Notes: generated from the sequence alone by a model not told the origin. 64,000 nucleotides of DNA from Gloeotrichia echinulata CP02 (GCA_038087035.1 CP051187.1:2175001-2239000); one strand, 5' to 3'. Positions 26,316-35,751 are shown, counted from the stretch's first letter. Made by a program: numbers and translations.

Positions 26316-27128
26316 ATGGATATAGTACTCAGTAATATTATTGCCATTTATCGCCGAGAATTACAGAGTTATTTTGTCTCGCCTTTAGCTTATGCGATCG
26401 CTGGCGTGTTTTGGTTTTTGGCTGGGTTGTTCTTAGTGATGATTTTGCTAGCACCAGAAGGCATTTTGGACACCATCGCGGCCTTAGATTTACAAGGACA
26501 GCAAATGGGAGTAGCAGTACCACCAATAGATGTTCCCTACGAATTTATCCGAGCATTTTTGGACAGAATGGGGTGGCTATTGTTATTCATCCTCCCCATT
26601 CTGTCGATGGGACTGTATGCTGAAGAACGCAAACGCGGTACATTGGAACTCTTAGCGACATCCCCCGTCACTAACTGGGCGGTAGCTGTAGGTAAACTAT
26701 TAGGGGTGATAACTTTTTTTACAACACTGGTTGTACCATTACTAGGATTTGAGGCGATCGTCATTAGTAGTTCCAATCCACCAATGTCACCCACAATCCT
26801 CTTACTGGGTCATTTAGGATTAATCTTACTAGCAGCCGCAATTTTATCTATAGGAATGTTTATTTCCTCTTTAACAGACAGCACCATCCTCTCGGCTGTC
26901 CTCAGCTTCGGAGTCATTTTATTGCTATTATTCATTGATTTCATTGCCAAAACTATCCCCGGACCGATAGGAGAAGCCTTGGGTTATATCTCCTTACTCA
27001 AACATTTCAACACCCTAATTCAAGGCATTTTTGATACCAACGCCTTGCTTTTATTTGCCAGTTACATTTTTTTAGGCATCTTTCTCACATCCCAATCAAT
27101 TGACACACTGCGCTTTCAAAGACAGTAG
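26316..27128 (+). CDS. ABC-2 type permease (GldF-like)
   Basis: 270 residues with six predicted spans. The first lies at about 25-45 (AYAIAGVFWFLAGLFLVMI), followed by a soluble loop with VPPIDVPYEFIRAFL. The amphipathic segment MGLYAEERKRGTLELLATSPVTNWAVAVGK (about 98-127) is the ABC-2 coupling region that faces the ATPase. The start codon follows directly after the TAG of the ATPase gene, so the two are translationally linked. It forms the membrane part of the exporter with the GldG-like protein downstream. Confidence 0.9.
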   Translation: MDIVLSNIIAIYRRELQSYFVSPLAYAIAGVFWFLAGLFLVMILLAPEGILDTIAALDLQGQQMGVAVPPIDVPYEFIRAFLDRMGWLLLFILPILSMGLYAEERKRGTLELLATSPVTNWAVAVGKLLGVITFFTTLVVPLLGFEAIVISSSNPPMSPTILLLGHLGLILLAAAILSIGMFISSLTDSTILSAVLSFGVILLLLFIDFIAKTIPGPIGEALGYISLLKHFNTLIQGIFDTNALLLFASYIFLGIFLTSQSIDTLRFQRQ

Positions 27129-27230
27129 TTAGTTGTCAGTTGTCAGTTGTCAGTTGTCAGTTGTTAGTTATGACAAATGACCAATGACAAATGACCAACG
27201 ACAAATGACCAATGACAAATGACAAATAAC
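27129..27230. repeat. Heptamer repeats before the GldG-like gene
   Basis: First AGTTGTC units, then mixed TGACAAA / TGACCAA heptamers that run to the start codon. The array separates the permease from the GldG-like gene in an otherwise tight operon and replaces a normal ribosome-binding site. Confidence 0.85.
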
Positions 27231-29060
27231 ATGAAGAGCATCCCTAAAAAACAACCTTGGAAATATCTGTTTTTACTAGGTCCATTCCTATTTGTTGCTG
27301 GCTTAACTTCTGGGTTAGTTGCTGGTCAATGGGCGCCAATCCCATTAGCATTCTTGATTCCGGGAATTGTGATCAGCGGGTTGTGGGTAATATGGCAAAG
27401 TCAGCAAACTAAATGGTGGCGAAATCGTTCTACCCAAGTTGGTACTAATGCCCTATTAGCAACTTTAGCAGTATTAGCAATTTTGGGGTTGATTAACTTT
27501 TTGGGAAGTCGCTACCATTTCCGGGCAGACTTAACAGAGACGCAGTTGTTTACTCTTGCGCCTCAATCGCGGGAATTGGTGCGTAGCTTGTCACAGCCAG
27601 TAAAGGTGTGGGTGTTTGATGTCACTCAAAATCCCCAAGACCGGGAATTGTTAGAAAATTACCACCGCCAAGGTTCCAAGTTTAAGTTTGAGTACATTGA
27701 CCCCCAAGCTAGACCAACACTAGCAGAGAAATTTGGCGTCAAAGATTATGGCGAAATTTACTTGGAATCCCAAGATAAAAAGCAGTTAGTCCAAGTAGTC
27801 AATGAAAATGAGCGATTGTCAGAAATTAGATTAACAAATCGCCTACAACAAATTACTAGTGGTAAAACAGTTAAAGTTTACTTCCTTCAAGGTCACGGCG
27901 AACACCAACTTTCAGCCCCTGAAGATGGAATGTCTCAAGCAGTTCAGGGATTAACTGACAAAAATTTCACCACATCAGCGTTGAATTTAGCTGAAAAATC
28001 AAAAGTTCCTGATGATGCGTCCGTGGTGATCGTAGCAGGTCCAAAACGAGAATTATTTGACCAAGAAATCAAAGCCTTACAAGAATATCTCAATCGTGGC
28101 GGTAACTTGCTGCTGATGATTGATCCAAATACTAACCCCAAACTCGACGGCTTGCTACAAGAATGGGGTGTGCGTTTAGATAATCGTTTAGCTGTTGATA
28201 TTTCCTCTGATGTCGGTCTAGGTCCAGCCGTTCCCTTGGTGACAGAATACGGAAAACATCCGATTACCAAAGATTTCGGTAACGGGATTTCTTTTTATCG
28301 GTTAGCCCGACCTGTGCAAATTACGGTAGTCCCTGGTGTGAAAGCTACTCCCCTACTGCAAACCAAAGCCTATCCCAACAGCTGGGCTGAAAGCGACCTG
28401 GAAAGCGAAAAATTAGAATTTAATGCGGACAAAGACCTCAAAGGCCCTTTGACTTTAGGCGTTGCTTTAGAAAGAAAACGAGAAGCTACATCAGCAGTCA
28501 ATTCTAGCCCCACTCCCACAGCATCACCATCCCCGACAAGTCAAGCTAGCCCCACTCCTACAGCATCACCATCCCCGACAAGTCAAGCTAGCCCCACTGC
28601 TACAGCATCACCATCCCCGACAAGTCAAGCTAGCCCCACTGCTACAGCATCACCATCCCCGACAAGTCAAGCTAGCCCCACTGCTACAGCATCACCATCC
28701 CCGACCACAGCATCACCATCCCCGACAAGTCAAGCTAGCCCCACTGCTACAGCATCACCATCCCCGACAACTCAAGCTAATCCGACTTCCAGTGAATCAA
28801 GGTTAGTCGTATTAGGTAATTCAAATTTTGCCACCGATGGCTTGTTTCAACAACAACTCAATGGAGATGTATTCCTCAACTCAGTCAGTTGGCTAAGTCA
28901 ACAGGATCAGCAACCCCTTTCAATTCGCCCCAAAGAAGCAAAAAACCGCCGCATCAACCTGACACCGATGCAAGCCAGTCTTTTAGGATGGTCATCTTTA
29001 CTATTTTTACCCCTAATTGGGTTCCTAGCCGCTGCTGTTATCTGGTGGCAAAGGAGATAA
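27231..29060 (+). CDS. GldG-like ABC auxiliary membrane protein
   Basis: 609 residues from the ATG at 27231; a start four codons upstream lies in the repeat. Two N-terminal spans (about 15-60) and a third (about 80-100) are followed by a large extracytoplasmic domain of the GldG/IFT52-like type: LTETQLFTLAPQSRELVRSL, VYFLQGHGEHQL and LNRGGNLLLMIDPNT. A C-terminal span ends the chain (LLGWSSLLFLPLIGFLAAAVIWWQRR). Between residues 425 and 520 lies a Ser/Pro/Thr-rich linker of about six 14-residue units (SPTPTASPSPTSQA), which is probably a length-variable spacer. It follows the ATPase and permease genes and should work with them. Confidence 0.85.
   Translation: MKSIPKKQPWKYLFLLGPFLFVAGLTSGLVAGQWAPIPLAFLIPGIVISGLWVIWQSQQTKWWRNRSTQVGTNALLATLAVLAILGLINFLGSRYHFRADLTETQLFTLAPQSRELVRSLSQPVKVWVFDVTQNPQDRELLENYHRQGSKFKFEYIDPQARPTLAEKFGVKDYGEIYLESQDKKQLVQVVNENERLSEIRLTNRLQQITSGKTVKVYFLQGHGEHQLSAPEDGMSQAVQGLTDKNFTTSALNLAEKSKVPDDASVVIVAGPKRELFDQEIKALQEYLNRGGNLLLMIDPNTNPKLDGLLQEWGVRLDNRLAVDISSDVGLGPAVPLVTEYGKHPITKDFGNGISFYRLARPVQITVVPGVKATPLLQTKAYPNSWAESDLESEKLEFNADKDLKGPLTLGVALERKREATSAVNSSPTPTASPSPTSQASPTPTASPSPTSQASPTATASPSPTSQASPTATASPSPTSQASPTATASPSPTTASPSPTSQASPTATASPSPTTQANPTSSESRLVVLGNSNFATDGLFQQQLNGDVFLNSVSWLSQQDQQPLSIRPKEAKNRRINLTPMQASLLGWSSLLFLPLIGFLAAAVIWWQRR
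28505..28780 (+). repeat. 42-bp in-frame tandem repeat in the GldG-like gene
   Basis: Near-perfect 42-bp units encode SPTPTASPSPTSQA; about six copies, one shortened. The codon-level identity means the array was expanded recently, so its length probably varies between strains. Confidence 0.9.
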
Positions 29061-29097
29061 AGTGAGGAGTGAGGAGTTAGGAGTTATGCTTCCTCAT

Positions 29098-29208
29098 TCT
29101 TTATTAATGACAAATGACAAATGACAAATGACCAATGACCAATGACAAATGACCAATGACAAATGACCAATGACAAATAACAAATGACAAATAACAAATG
29201 AAAAAAAA
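29098..29208. repeat. TGACAAA/TGACCAA heptamer array
   Basis: About 14 heptamers (ATGACAA, ATGACCA) fill the spacer and touch the start of the DUF4340 gene. They contain many ATG triplets in all frames. Confidence 0.9.
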
Positions 29209-29832
29209 ATGAAACTTCCGCGTACTACTTTAATATTGATATTGCTAGCGCTGGGTTTGGGTGGTTTTGTTTATTTTTATGAAATTCAAGGTGCGACTCA
29301 GCGAGAAGAAGCTAAGGATAAAAAACAGCAAATTTTCTCTTTTGCTGCAGATGATGTGCAATCTTTGACAATTAGAACCCAAAAGATTAATCTGAGTCTA
29401 GAACGTAATCGTCAGTCGGATAATCCTAAGTGGTTGCTAAAATCGCCAATATCAGAGCCTGCAAATGATGCTATTGTTTCTTATTTGATGGATTTGTTGG
29501 TTAAGGGAAAAAGCGATCGCACTATTTCCACGCCAGCCAATCAGCAAGCAGAATTTGGCTTGGATCAACCCCAGGCTACCATAAATATCAGTCTGAAGAA
29601 TCAGCAAAGTCATCAGTTGATTTTGGGTAAGCCTGATTTTAACCGTCGTTTTTTATATGTTAAAGCTGACCCAAATATTAAACCTGATGGTAAAATAGAT
29701 ATCCTATTAGTATCTACAGATTTTGAAAATGCCGTCAATCGGGAGATATCAGAATGGAAACAACCTGTAGATAATAGTCAGAATAAATCTACGCCCAGTC
29801 CTGTGCAACCAACTCCCAAAAAAAGCAAATAA
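29209..29832 (+). CDS. DUF4340 domain protein
   Basis: 207 residues. An N-terminal membrane segment (about 5-22, LILILLALGLGGFVYFYE) anchors a DUF4340 domain, recognisable by FSFAADDVQSLTIRTQKINLSLERN, WLLKSPISEPAN, FGLDQPQATINISLKN and LILGKPDFNRRFLYVK. The C-terminus is a Pro/Lys-rich tail. DUF4340 proteins commonly follow gldG-like genes, so it is most likely the last subunit of the ABC complex, on the outer face of the membrane. Its biochemical role is unknown. The start is ATG after a poly-A stretch. Confidence 0.8.
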   Translation: MKLPRTTLILILLALGLGGFVYFYEIQGATQREEAKDKKQQIFSFAADDVQSLTIRTQKINLSLERNRQSDNPKWLLKSPISEPANDAIVSYLMDLLVKGKSDRTISTPANQQAEFGLDQPQATINISLKNQQSHQLILGKPDFNRRFLYVKADPNIKPDGKIDILLVSTDFENAVNREISEWKQPVDNSQNKSTPSPVQPTPKKSK

Positions 29833-29859
29833 GCAATTCCACAATCTTTGGATATTTCT

Positions 29860-30714
29860 ATGGCAAATCCCACAGCAACATTGCTCATTTCTTGTCCCGA
29901 CCAACGGGGGCTAGTGGCAAAGATTGCTAATTTTATCTATGCTAATGGTGGTAATATTATTCATGCCGATCAGCATACAGACTTCGCTGCTGGGTTATTT
30001 CTCACCCGGATTGAATGGCAGTTAAATGGCTTTAATTTGCCGCGAGATTTGATTGCACCAGCCTTTAATGCCATTGCCGAACCTTTAGCTGCTAAGTGGG
30101 AATTACACTTTTCTAATACTGTACCACGTCTTGCTATTTGGGTAAGTCGGCAAGACCATTGTCTATTTGATTTGATTTGGCGTCAACGCGCTAAAGAATT
30201 TGTGGCTGAGATTCCCCTAATTATCAGCAACCATCCTGATTTAAAGGGAGTGGCAGAGCAATTTGGTATTGACTATCACTATATTCCTATATCTAAAGAT
30301 AATAAACCAGAACAGGAAGTCAAGCAACTAGAATTACTCCGACAATACAAGATTGATTTGGTTGTATTGGCAAAATATATGCAAATTGTCACTGCGGATT
30401 TTATTACTCAATTTCCGCAAATTATTAATATCCATCATTCATTTTTACCGGCTTTTGTCGGCGCAAATCCCTATCACAGAGCCTTTGAACGTGGAGTGAA
30501 AATTATTGGCGCCACGGCTCATTATGCGACTGCAAATTTAGATGCAGGTCCAATTATTGAACAAGATGTAGTGCGGGTGAGTCACCGCGATGAAGTCGAG
30601 GATTTGATTAGAAAAGGTAAAGATTTGGAGCGTGTTGTCTTAGCCAGAGCCGTGCGATCGCACTTACAAAATCGCGTCCTGGTTTATGGGAATAGGACTG
30701 TGGTGTTTGAGTAA
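29860..30714 (+). CDS. purU: Formyltetrahydrofolate deformylase
   Basis: 284 residues from the ATG at 29860; a TTG four codons upstream is less likely. It hydrolyses 10-formyl-THF to formate and THF, balancing one-carbon pools for purine synthesis and photorespiration. An N-terminal ACT domain (ATLLISCPDQRGLVAKIANF, about 5-24) is followed by the formyl-transferase fold. The catalytic Asn-His-Asp triad sits in INIHHSFLPAFVGANPYHRA (about 192-211) and in LDAGPIIEQD (about 227-236). The length is standard. It is followed by a palindromic repeat, not by an operon partner. Confidence 0.95.
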   Translation: MANPTATLLISCPDQRGLVAKIANFIYANGGNIIHADQHTDFAAGLFLTRIEWQLNGFNLPRDLIAPAFNAIAEPLAAKWELHFSNTVPRLAIWVSRQDHCLFDLIWRQRAKEFVAEIPLIISNHPDLKGVAEQFGIDYHYIPISKDNKPEQEVKQLELLRQYKIDLVVLAKYMQIVTADFITQFPQIINIHHSFLPAFVGANPYHRAFERGVKIIGATAHYATANLDAGPIIEQDVVRVSHRDEVEDLIRKGKDLERVVLARAVRSHLQNRVLVYGNRTVVFE

Positions 30715-30745
30715 TGTAGTGGTTCATCGCATAAGTTTTGCAGGC

Positions 30746-30891
30746 GTAGGGTGCGTCAGAATGAAAATAAATGCGCCTTTGCGCCTTTGCGCCTTTGCGT
30801 GAGCTAAAAATTATTTCCCTACGGGACGCTCCACGAACGGTAATCTTCCAGCGGTTCGGGAGTAGTTGTCTGGTTTTCTGACGCACCCTAC
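30746..30891. repeat. Inverted repeat element with GTAGGGTGCGTCAG ends
   Basis: Perfect 14-bp inverted ends (GTAGGGTGCGTCAG at 30746-30759, CTGACGCACCCTAC at 30878-30891) enclose GCGCCTTTGCGCCTTTGCG tandem bits and a palindrome. It looks like a non-coding mobile palindrome of the GGTGCGT class; relatives stand at 35664-35696, 36903-36971 and 57069-57127. Confidence 0.7.
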
Positions 30892-30951
30892 AAATTGGAA
30901 CTACCTTAAGTCATAATGAAGAAAGATTAAGCTGCACTCAGAAAACTCTCA

Positions 30952-31623
30952 ATGAGCCAGACTGCCCTAAATTTAACTGCAATCTCCATATTTCTCATTA
31001 CCCTGTCCACCCTACTAGGTCCGTTAATCCACCTGTCGCCCACAGTACCAGCACTGGCTACCTTCACCATCTTAGGAATTGCGACCTTCGACAGTTTCCG
31101 CTTGCAAGGTCAGGGTGGAACTATATTTTTAGATTGGATTGCTGGTTTTTCCAAAGAACATCGCGATCGCATCGTTCACCACGAAGCAGGTCATTTCCTC
31201 GTAGCTTATCTGTTGGGTATTCCCGTCACTAGCTACACCCTCAGCGCCTGGGAAGCCTGGAAGCAGGGTCAACCAGGACAAGGTGGCGTTACCTTAAATG
31301 ATCAAGAATTAGCAGATCAATTACAGACGGGTAAAATTAGCACCCAAATGCTGGATCGCTATTGCACTATTTGGATGGCGGGTATTGCTGCAGAAAATCT
31401 CATCTTTCAAAATACTGAAGGTGGTACTGATGATCAAAGTAAGCTATTAGGGGTATTGACAAATTTGGGCTTTTCTGAATCAATTTGTCAGCAGAAACAG
31501 CGCTTTCATACCCTCCAAGCCAAAACCCTACTGGAAGAAAATCGGTCTAGTTATGAAGCTTTAGTTAAAGCTATGCAACAACGCGCCTCGGTGACAGATT
31601 GTCAGAATGCAATTGGGAGTTAG
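30952..31623 (+). CDS. M41/FtsH-like membrane protein without AAA domain
   Basis: 223 residues. Two hydrophobic segments (about 8-30 and 33-50) lead to a peptidase M41-like domain: HHEAGHFLVAYLLGIPV (about 77-93) with the HEAGH zinc motif, and GGTDDQSKLLGVL (about 158-170) where the Asp may be the third ligand. The AAA+ ATPase of FtsH is absent, so it is not a classical FtsH. Cyanobacteria and plants share such ATPase-less homologues, whose function is not established. The C-terminus ends beside a repeat cluster. Start ATG at 30952. Confidence 0.75.
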   Translation: MSQTALNLTAISIFLITLSTLLGPLIHLSPTVPALATFTILGIATFDSFRLQGQGGTIFLDWIAGFSKEHRDRIVHHEAGHFLVAYLLGIPVTSYTLSAWEAWKQGQPGQGGVTLNDQELADQLQTGKISTQMLDRYCTIWMAGIAAENLIFQNTEGGTDDQSKLLGVLTNLGFSESICQQKQRFHTLQAKTLLEENRSSYEALVKAMQQRASVTDCQNAIGS

Positions 31624-31663
31624 CAGTTTGAAGTTTAGACTCCCAATCCCTAATCCCCAATAG

Positions 31664-31890
31664 TAAGGAGTAAGGAGTAATGAGTAATGAGTAATGAGTA
31701 ATGAGTAAATTAATCCAATCCCCAATCCCCAATCCCTGGTAACAGAGCGGAGCCGTTCGCGTAGCGTCCGCACCAGAAGTGCAATCCCCAATCCCCAATC
31801 CCTGGTAACAGAGCGGAGCCGTTCGCGTAGCGTCCGCACCAGAAGTGCAATCCCCAGTCCCCAATCCCCAATTCCCAATTCCCAATCCCC
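31664..31890. repeat. Cluster of short tandem repeats
   Basis: GAGTAAT heptamers (31676-31708) are followed by two copies of a 66-bp unit (offset 31737 and 31803) that contains CGTTCGCGTAGCGTCCGCAC and ends in CCCAATCC heptamers. These fill the space between the M41-like gene and the convergent diguanylate cyclase. Confidence 0.85.
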
Positions 31891-31894
31891 AATT

Positions 31895-32920
31895 TCAAGA
31901 AGATGCAGCTTTGAGATGTAAGAGGTTTGGTAAGTGGTCTGAACTAACAACCTGATTACGTCCAGTTCCTTTAGCTTCCAATAAGCATTGATCGGCTCGA
32001 TTTAGCAAACTGTATCCATTTGGATCATCATGTGTTCGCAGACAGGAAGTGCCTAGACTAATTGTGACATTAATAGTATGTTGGTTGTTGATAACAAATG
32101 GTTCATCGCTGACTACACGATTCAGACGACGGGCTACAATCAGGGCTTCCTCACTAGTTGTATTACCTAGAATGATGACAAATTCCTCACCTCCATAGCG
32201 AAAGGCTGTATCTTGATAACGCAAATTGTGCTTCACTCGCATACAAAGCAATTGCAAGAGGCGATCGCCAACTAAATGTCCGTAAGTATCATTCACTTTC
32301 TTAAAATGATCGATATCTAAAATAATCAAACTTAAGGGACATAGCTGATCACGGGCTTTTTGAATTTGTCTAGGTAAGTCCCATTCCAAAGCACGACGAT
32401 TATTCATTTCTGTTAATGAATCAGCCAACGCGAGAGTTGATAACAAATCATTTCTTCTCATCAGATCATGGTATTTTTGCGCTTTCCGCAAACCAACTGT
32501 CAATTGCGCTAAGATGAGGCGATGGTTGGGCGTCATCTCTGCCAAAGTCGAGTCTGTTTGTATCTCAGGAAACTGCCAAATATACGCATCAGCCCCTTGC
32601 TTTAATGCAGTGGAAGTCATCTCCAAATCCCAATCCCACCCCTGTTTACGTCTCTCAGTCAGTTGCTGAGAACGATCTTCTAAAAGAATGCAATATATCC
32701 ACGATAGATTGGCCTGATCTTTCAACCATTGGCACAATTCCATACTGCCATCGAGGCTAGCCTGCACAATTATTATATCGGGTGGCGTATTTTTAATACC
32801 CAATTTTGCCTGATCAACGTTGGTGATAATCTCTACGTTAAAAGCGGTTGCATAACGGATCTGATCTGGAAGTGTTGAGAGAAATTGATTGCTCCCAAAG
32901 ACCAGAATGGATATATTCAT
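31895..32920 (-). CDS. Diguanylate cyclase with receiver-like N-terminus
   Basis: 341 residues. The C-terminal GGDEF domain (about 170-335) has DSLTEMNNRRALEWDL at its start, LIILDIDHFKKVNDTYGHLVGD and the active-site loop RYGGEEFVIIL near 243 (GGEEF variant, active in many enzymes). It should make c-di-GMP from GTP. An RxxD-type inhibitory site is not obvious. The first 130 residues (ILVFGSNQFLSTLPDQIRYA) resemble a receiver fold, but the usual acidic pocket is missing, so it is probably a pseudo-receiver. Cytoplasmic. Neighbours give no pathway clue. Confidence 0.9.
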   Translation of the reverse strand: MNISILVFGSNQFLSTLPDQIRYATAFNVEIITNVDQAKLGIKNTPPDIIIVQASLDGSMELCQWLKDQANLSWIYCILLEDRSQQLTERRKQGWDWDLEMTSTALKQGADAYIWQFPEIQTDSTLAEMTPNHRLILAQLTVGLRKAQKYHDLMRRNDLLSTLALADSLTEMNNRRALEWDLPRQIQKARDQLCPLSLIILDIDHFKKVNDTYGHLVGDRLLQLLCMRVKHNLRYQDTAFRYGGEEFVIILGNTTSEEALIVARRLNRVVSDEPFVINNQHTINVTISLGTSCLRTHDDPNGYSLLNRADQCLLEAKGTGRNQVVSSDHLPNLLHLKAASS

Positions 32921-33835
32921 TGCTTTGCTTTTTGCCCTATATCAACTTCAAGGATATAACTCTGTTAAGACTTGCTGTTCTTAGTTACTAATACTGAATT
33001 GCAGTATTTTTGGTTAGGGGTTATTCCCCATTGCTTGATAGTTTTATCTTGAAATTTAAAATGTTTTGCCAATTTTAATCTCCTCTTAATAATTTACCTA
33101 GACTATGTTCACTAGATATTTAACTTCTGATACCTACTTTCTGCTTTTATATATTTCTTTTAAAACAGTAGATATACTGAATATTCCATAGGAATATAAA
33201 AATCTTCCTGTGATTTACTAGTATTAGCTACTTAAGTAAATCACCATGTCCAACTATTAACATTAACAAGCACAAAATGCGGCAAAAGTTTCACTGATTT
33301 TAAATCTTTAAAAATTTATAAAATTTTTATGCGACCGTAAAAACCGATATCTTTGCAGAATCTACAAAATTGAATCTACCATAAAATACTGACTTAACTT
33401 ACCTAAGTAGAATTTCTTTTTAACTGTGTGTGAGATCTGTCTAGGCTAGACGCCGTAAGTTTTCAGCCATCAAGCTGCTATTTGGCAATGCTAGCTTGTG
33501 GACAATAGATTTAATCCATCAGCCAAATCTTGACTTAGGATTTGTCAAAATTACGTAAAAATACATAAATAGTCAACCTGACCTGATATTTATACCATGA
33601 TAAAGTTCAGTTAGTGGTTAGTAGTTTACGACGCCAGAAGATTGGCATTAACATCCCAGCAGATGCAAATAAATATTTACATATATAACTTTATAGTTAT
33701 GCATGTAAATAAATTCGGTAATCTGATAGCCCATCTGGGGATATTCCGCTTATGCGCTGAAGCGCTACTACAAGCATTTTAGTTTTTTAGGTTGAACTAG
33801 TAGTCTGTCAATTTTGTTTTGAGGGATTTTTGGTA
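32921..33835. other. 915-bp AT-rich intergenic region
   Basis: No reading frame of substance on either strand. It presumably holds the promoter of the diguanylate cyclase near 32930-33100. Several T- and A-tracts occur (33160-33420). I see no tRNA, riboswitch or known element here. Confidence 0.5.
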
Positions 33836-34099
33836 GTGTGAGCGTCTCGCTCACGCGGGCAAGATGCCCGCACTACAGTCCATCATTTTTATCTTGACAG
33901 AGTGTGAGCGTCTCGCTCACGCGGGCAAGATGCCCGCACTACAGTCCATCATTTTTATCTTGACAGAGTGTGAGCGTCTCGCTCACGCGGGCAAGATGCC
34001 CGCACTACAGTCCATCATTTTTATCTTGACAGAGTGTGAGCGTCTCGCTCACGCGGGCAAGATGCCCGCACTACAGTCCATCATTTTTATCTTGACAGA
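33836..34099. repeat. Four tandem 66-bp units with two hairpins each
   Basis: Copies begin at 33836, 33902, 33968 and 34034 and are almost identical. Each unit contains GTGAGCGTCTCGCTCAC and GCGGGCAAGATGCCCGC palindromes, followed by an ACTACAGTCCATCATTTTTA spacer and TCTTGACAGA. Because 66 is a multiple of three, one frame stays open and gives a repeated 22-residue peptide, which I consider an artefact. Confidence 0.95.
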
Positions 34100-34350
34100 T
34101 TACTAGATTTAACTCTAGCTATTGCTAGATGCTTTAATTATCTTGGCAGGTTTATCCTAAATCTGTAGGCGGAAATGATGAACAAAACTATGGCAATCCC
34201 CTTTGATTTGGGAAAAATTCTCAGTATTTGTAGTAGCTTGGGCACTGCCTACTCTACGTATTAATCCTGGATAGCGAAACATAAATATACCAAAAACCCT
34301 TACCAATGACAAATGACAACTGACAACTGACGAATAAAAGGGATAGACTT

Positions 34351-35658
34351 GTGGATACAATACTAGAGCGATCGCACACACTCAAACAAGCCTTAATCGA
34401 TTTTGTGCTTGATGCTGAAGGTGAACTAGCACAAGCGCTGGAAACCTATGCAGCACAACAAATGCGACGTAGTAGCGGCGATAATAGACAGCAGGATTTT
34501 ATCGTTGACTGCTTTATTGTTGAAGGTAAAGTAGGCGAAAAGTCACCACTAGAATTATTTATCGCCAGTCATGCAGATTTACAACCGAGCGATCGCCACT
34601 TGATCAGCAACTGGCAACGTACTTTTACTGGACTATTTGCGATTACTAAAATTTTACCAGATGGTGTGGAGTTAATGAATTGGCTGACAGCCAAACACTA
34701 CATCGTCAAACCAAACAATTCCCAAACATTACAGGAAATATCTCGGTTAAAAGTTGGAGAAATCTTACTCACCCGCATCTCTCCCTTTACCGATAGCTAC
34801 TGGATGTTGTCTGGACAATACACAATCATGGGTAAATTGGGTAAACCAAAACTAGCGGTGGCTATTGGTAATTTCAAAGAAAACTATAAACATCATCTTT
34901 ACAGCGATGCACCAGATTTGCTAGAACAAGCTTGGCAATCTGTAGCGGAATATCATCACCAATTTGTTGACTTTTTTGGCAGCGATGAAATCACACTACC
35001 AGGATACCAACTGAATAAAAAGATAGCAGAATTTCAAGAACTATTGACGCAACAACGTTTAGCAACACTCGGAATTGATACTTCCAAATCCTTAGCTGAA
35101 GTAGCAGCCGCAGCGGGTATTGAACAAGAGGAAATCACTGCAGCCGCAAAAGAAGCAGGTGCTGACGCCAAAGTTGTTGCTGAGATATTTAACAGCAAAA
35201 TGGTAACACCAAAAGTGGATTTACCTGCGGAACTCAAAAAAGCCGAACAGGTAACGGTTATTTCTCATCCCCATTGGGGACAGATGTTTTTACCAACATA
35301 TACTAAGATAAAATCAATATTATCAGCAGAAGACTGGCAAAGTGTAGCAGGGTCGGAAAAACTAATTAGTTACTATCTCGAAGACCAAAGTATTAACGCC
35401 TTTATTTGGCAGCGATTAGCGCAACAGTATCCGACAACCTTAGAAAACCTATTGCAAATATTTCTGCAGCGTCCAGAGTTTCGCCTGGCAAATGACTTAG
35501 ATGCACTATTGCAAGAATACCACAAACCAATACAGCCAGATTTACCAGAAATTGCCAGTGTCCCGATACATCTGCATAATTTATTTCAAGAAGCTGTAGC
35601 CGACGTTAATAAATCTAAACCGAAGGGACAGAAGAAGGGTGGGAAAGGTTTTCAATAG
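34351..35658 (+). CDS. Conserved cyanobacterial hypothetical protein
   Basis: 435 residues, soluble, no signal peptide or membrane span. It opens with a helical region (SHTLKQALIDFVLDAEGELA), has a mixed alpha/beta middle (FIVDCFIVEGKVGEKSPLELF; YWMLSGQYTIMGKLGKPKLA) and an Ala-rich stretch at about 245-280 (LAEVAAAAGIEQEEITAAAK). The C-terminus is Lys/Gly-rich (PKGQKKGGKGF). I do not recognise a named domain. The start is GTG at 34351 following AAAGGGAT. It stands between a repeat cluster and an IS630 element, so it seems not to be part of an operon. Confidence 0.75.
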   Translation: MDTILERSHTLKQALIDFVLDAEGELAQALETYAAQQMRRSSGDNRQQDFIVDCFIVEGKVGEKSPLELFIASHADLQPSDRHLISNWQRTFTGLFAITKILPDGVELMNWLTAKHYIVKPNNSQTLQEISRLKVGEILLTRISPFTDSYWMLSGQYTIMGKLGKPKLAVAIGNFKENYKHHLYSDAPDLLEQAWQSVAEYHHQFVDFFGSDEITLPGYQLNKKIAEFQELLTQQRLATLGIDTSKSLAEVAAAAGIEQEEITAAAKEAGADAKVVAEIFNSKMVTPKVDLPAELKKAEQVTVISHPHWGQMFLPTYTKIKSILSAEDWQSVAGSEKLISYYLEDQSINAFIWQRLAQQYPTTLENLLQIFLQRPEFRLANDLDALLQEYHKPIQPDLPEIASVPIHLHNLFQEAVADVNKSKPKGQKKGGKGFQ

Positions 35659-35751
35659 TAGTCGTAGGGTGCGTTAGCGATAGCGTAACGCACCATTACA
35701 GCACTTTCCAGCAATGTGAAGTACAATATGTAAGATAGATAAATTATTATT

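Noticed and set aside
33864..34106. 80-codon frame with a repeated 22-residue peptide
   Set aside because: The 66-bp repeat is divisible by three, so an open frame is expected; no ribosome site or natural composition.
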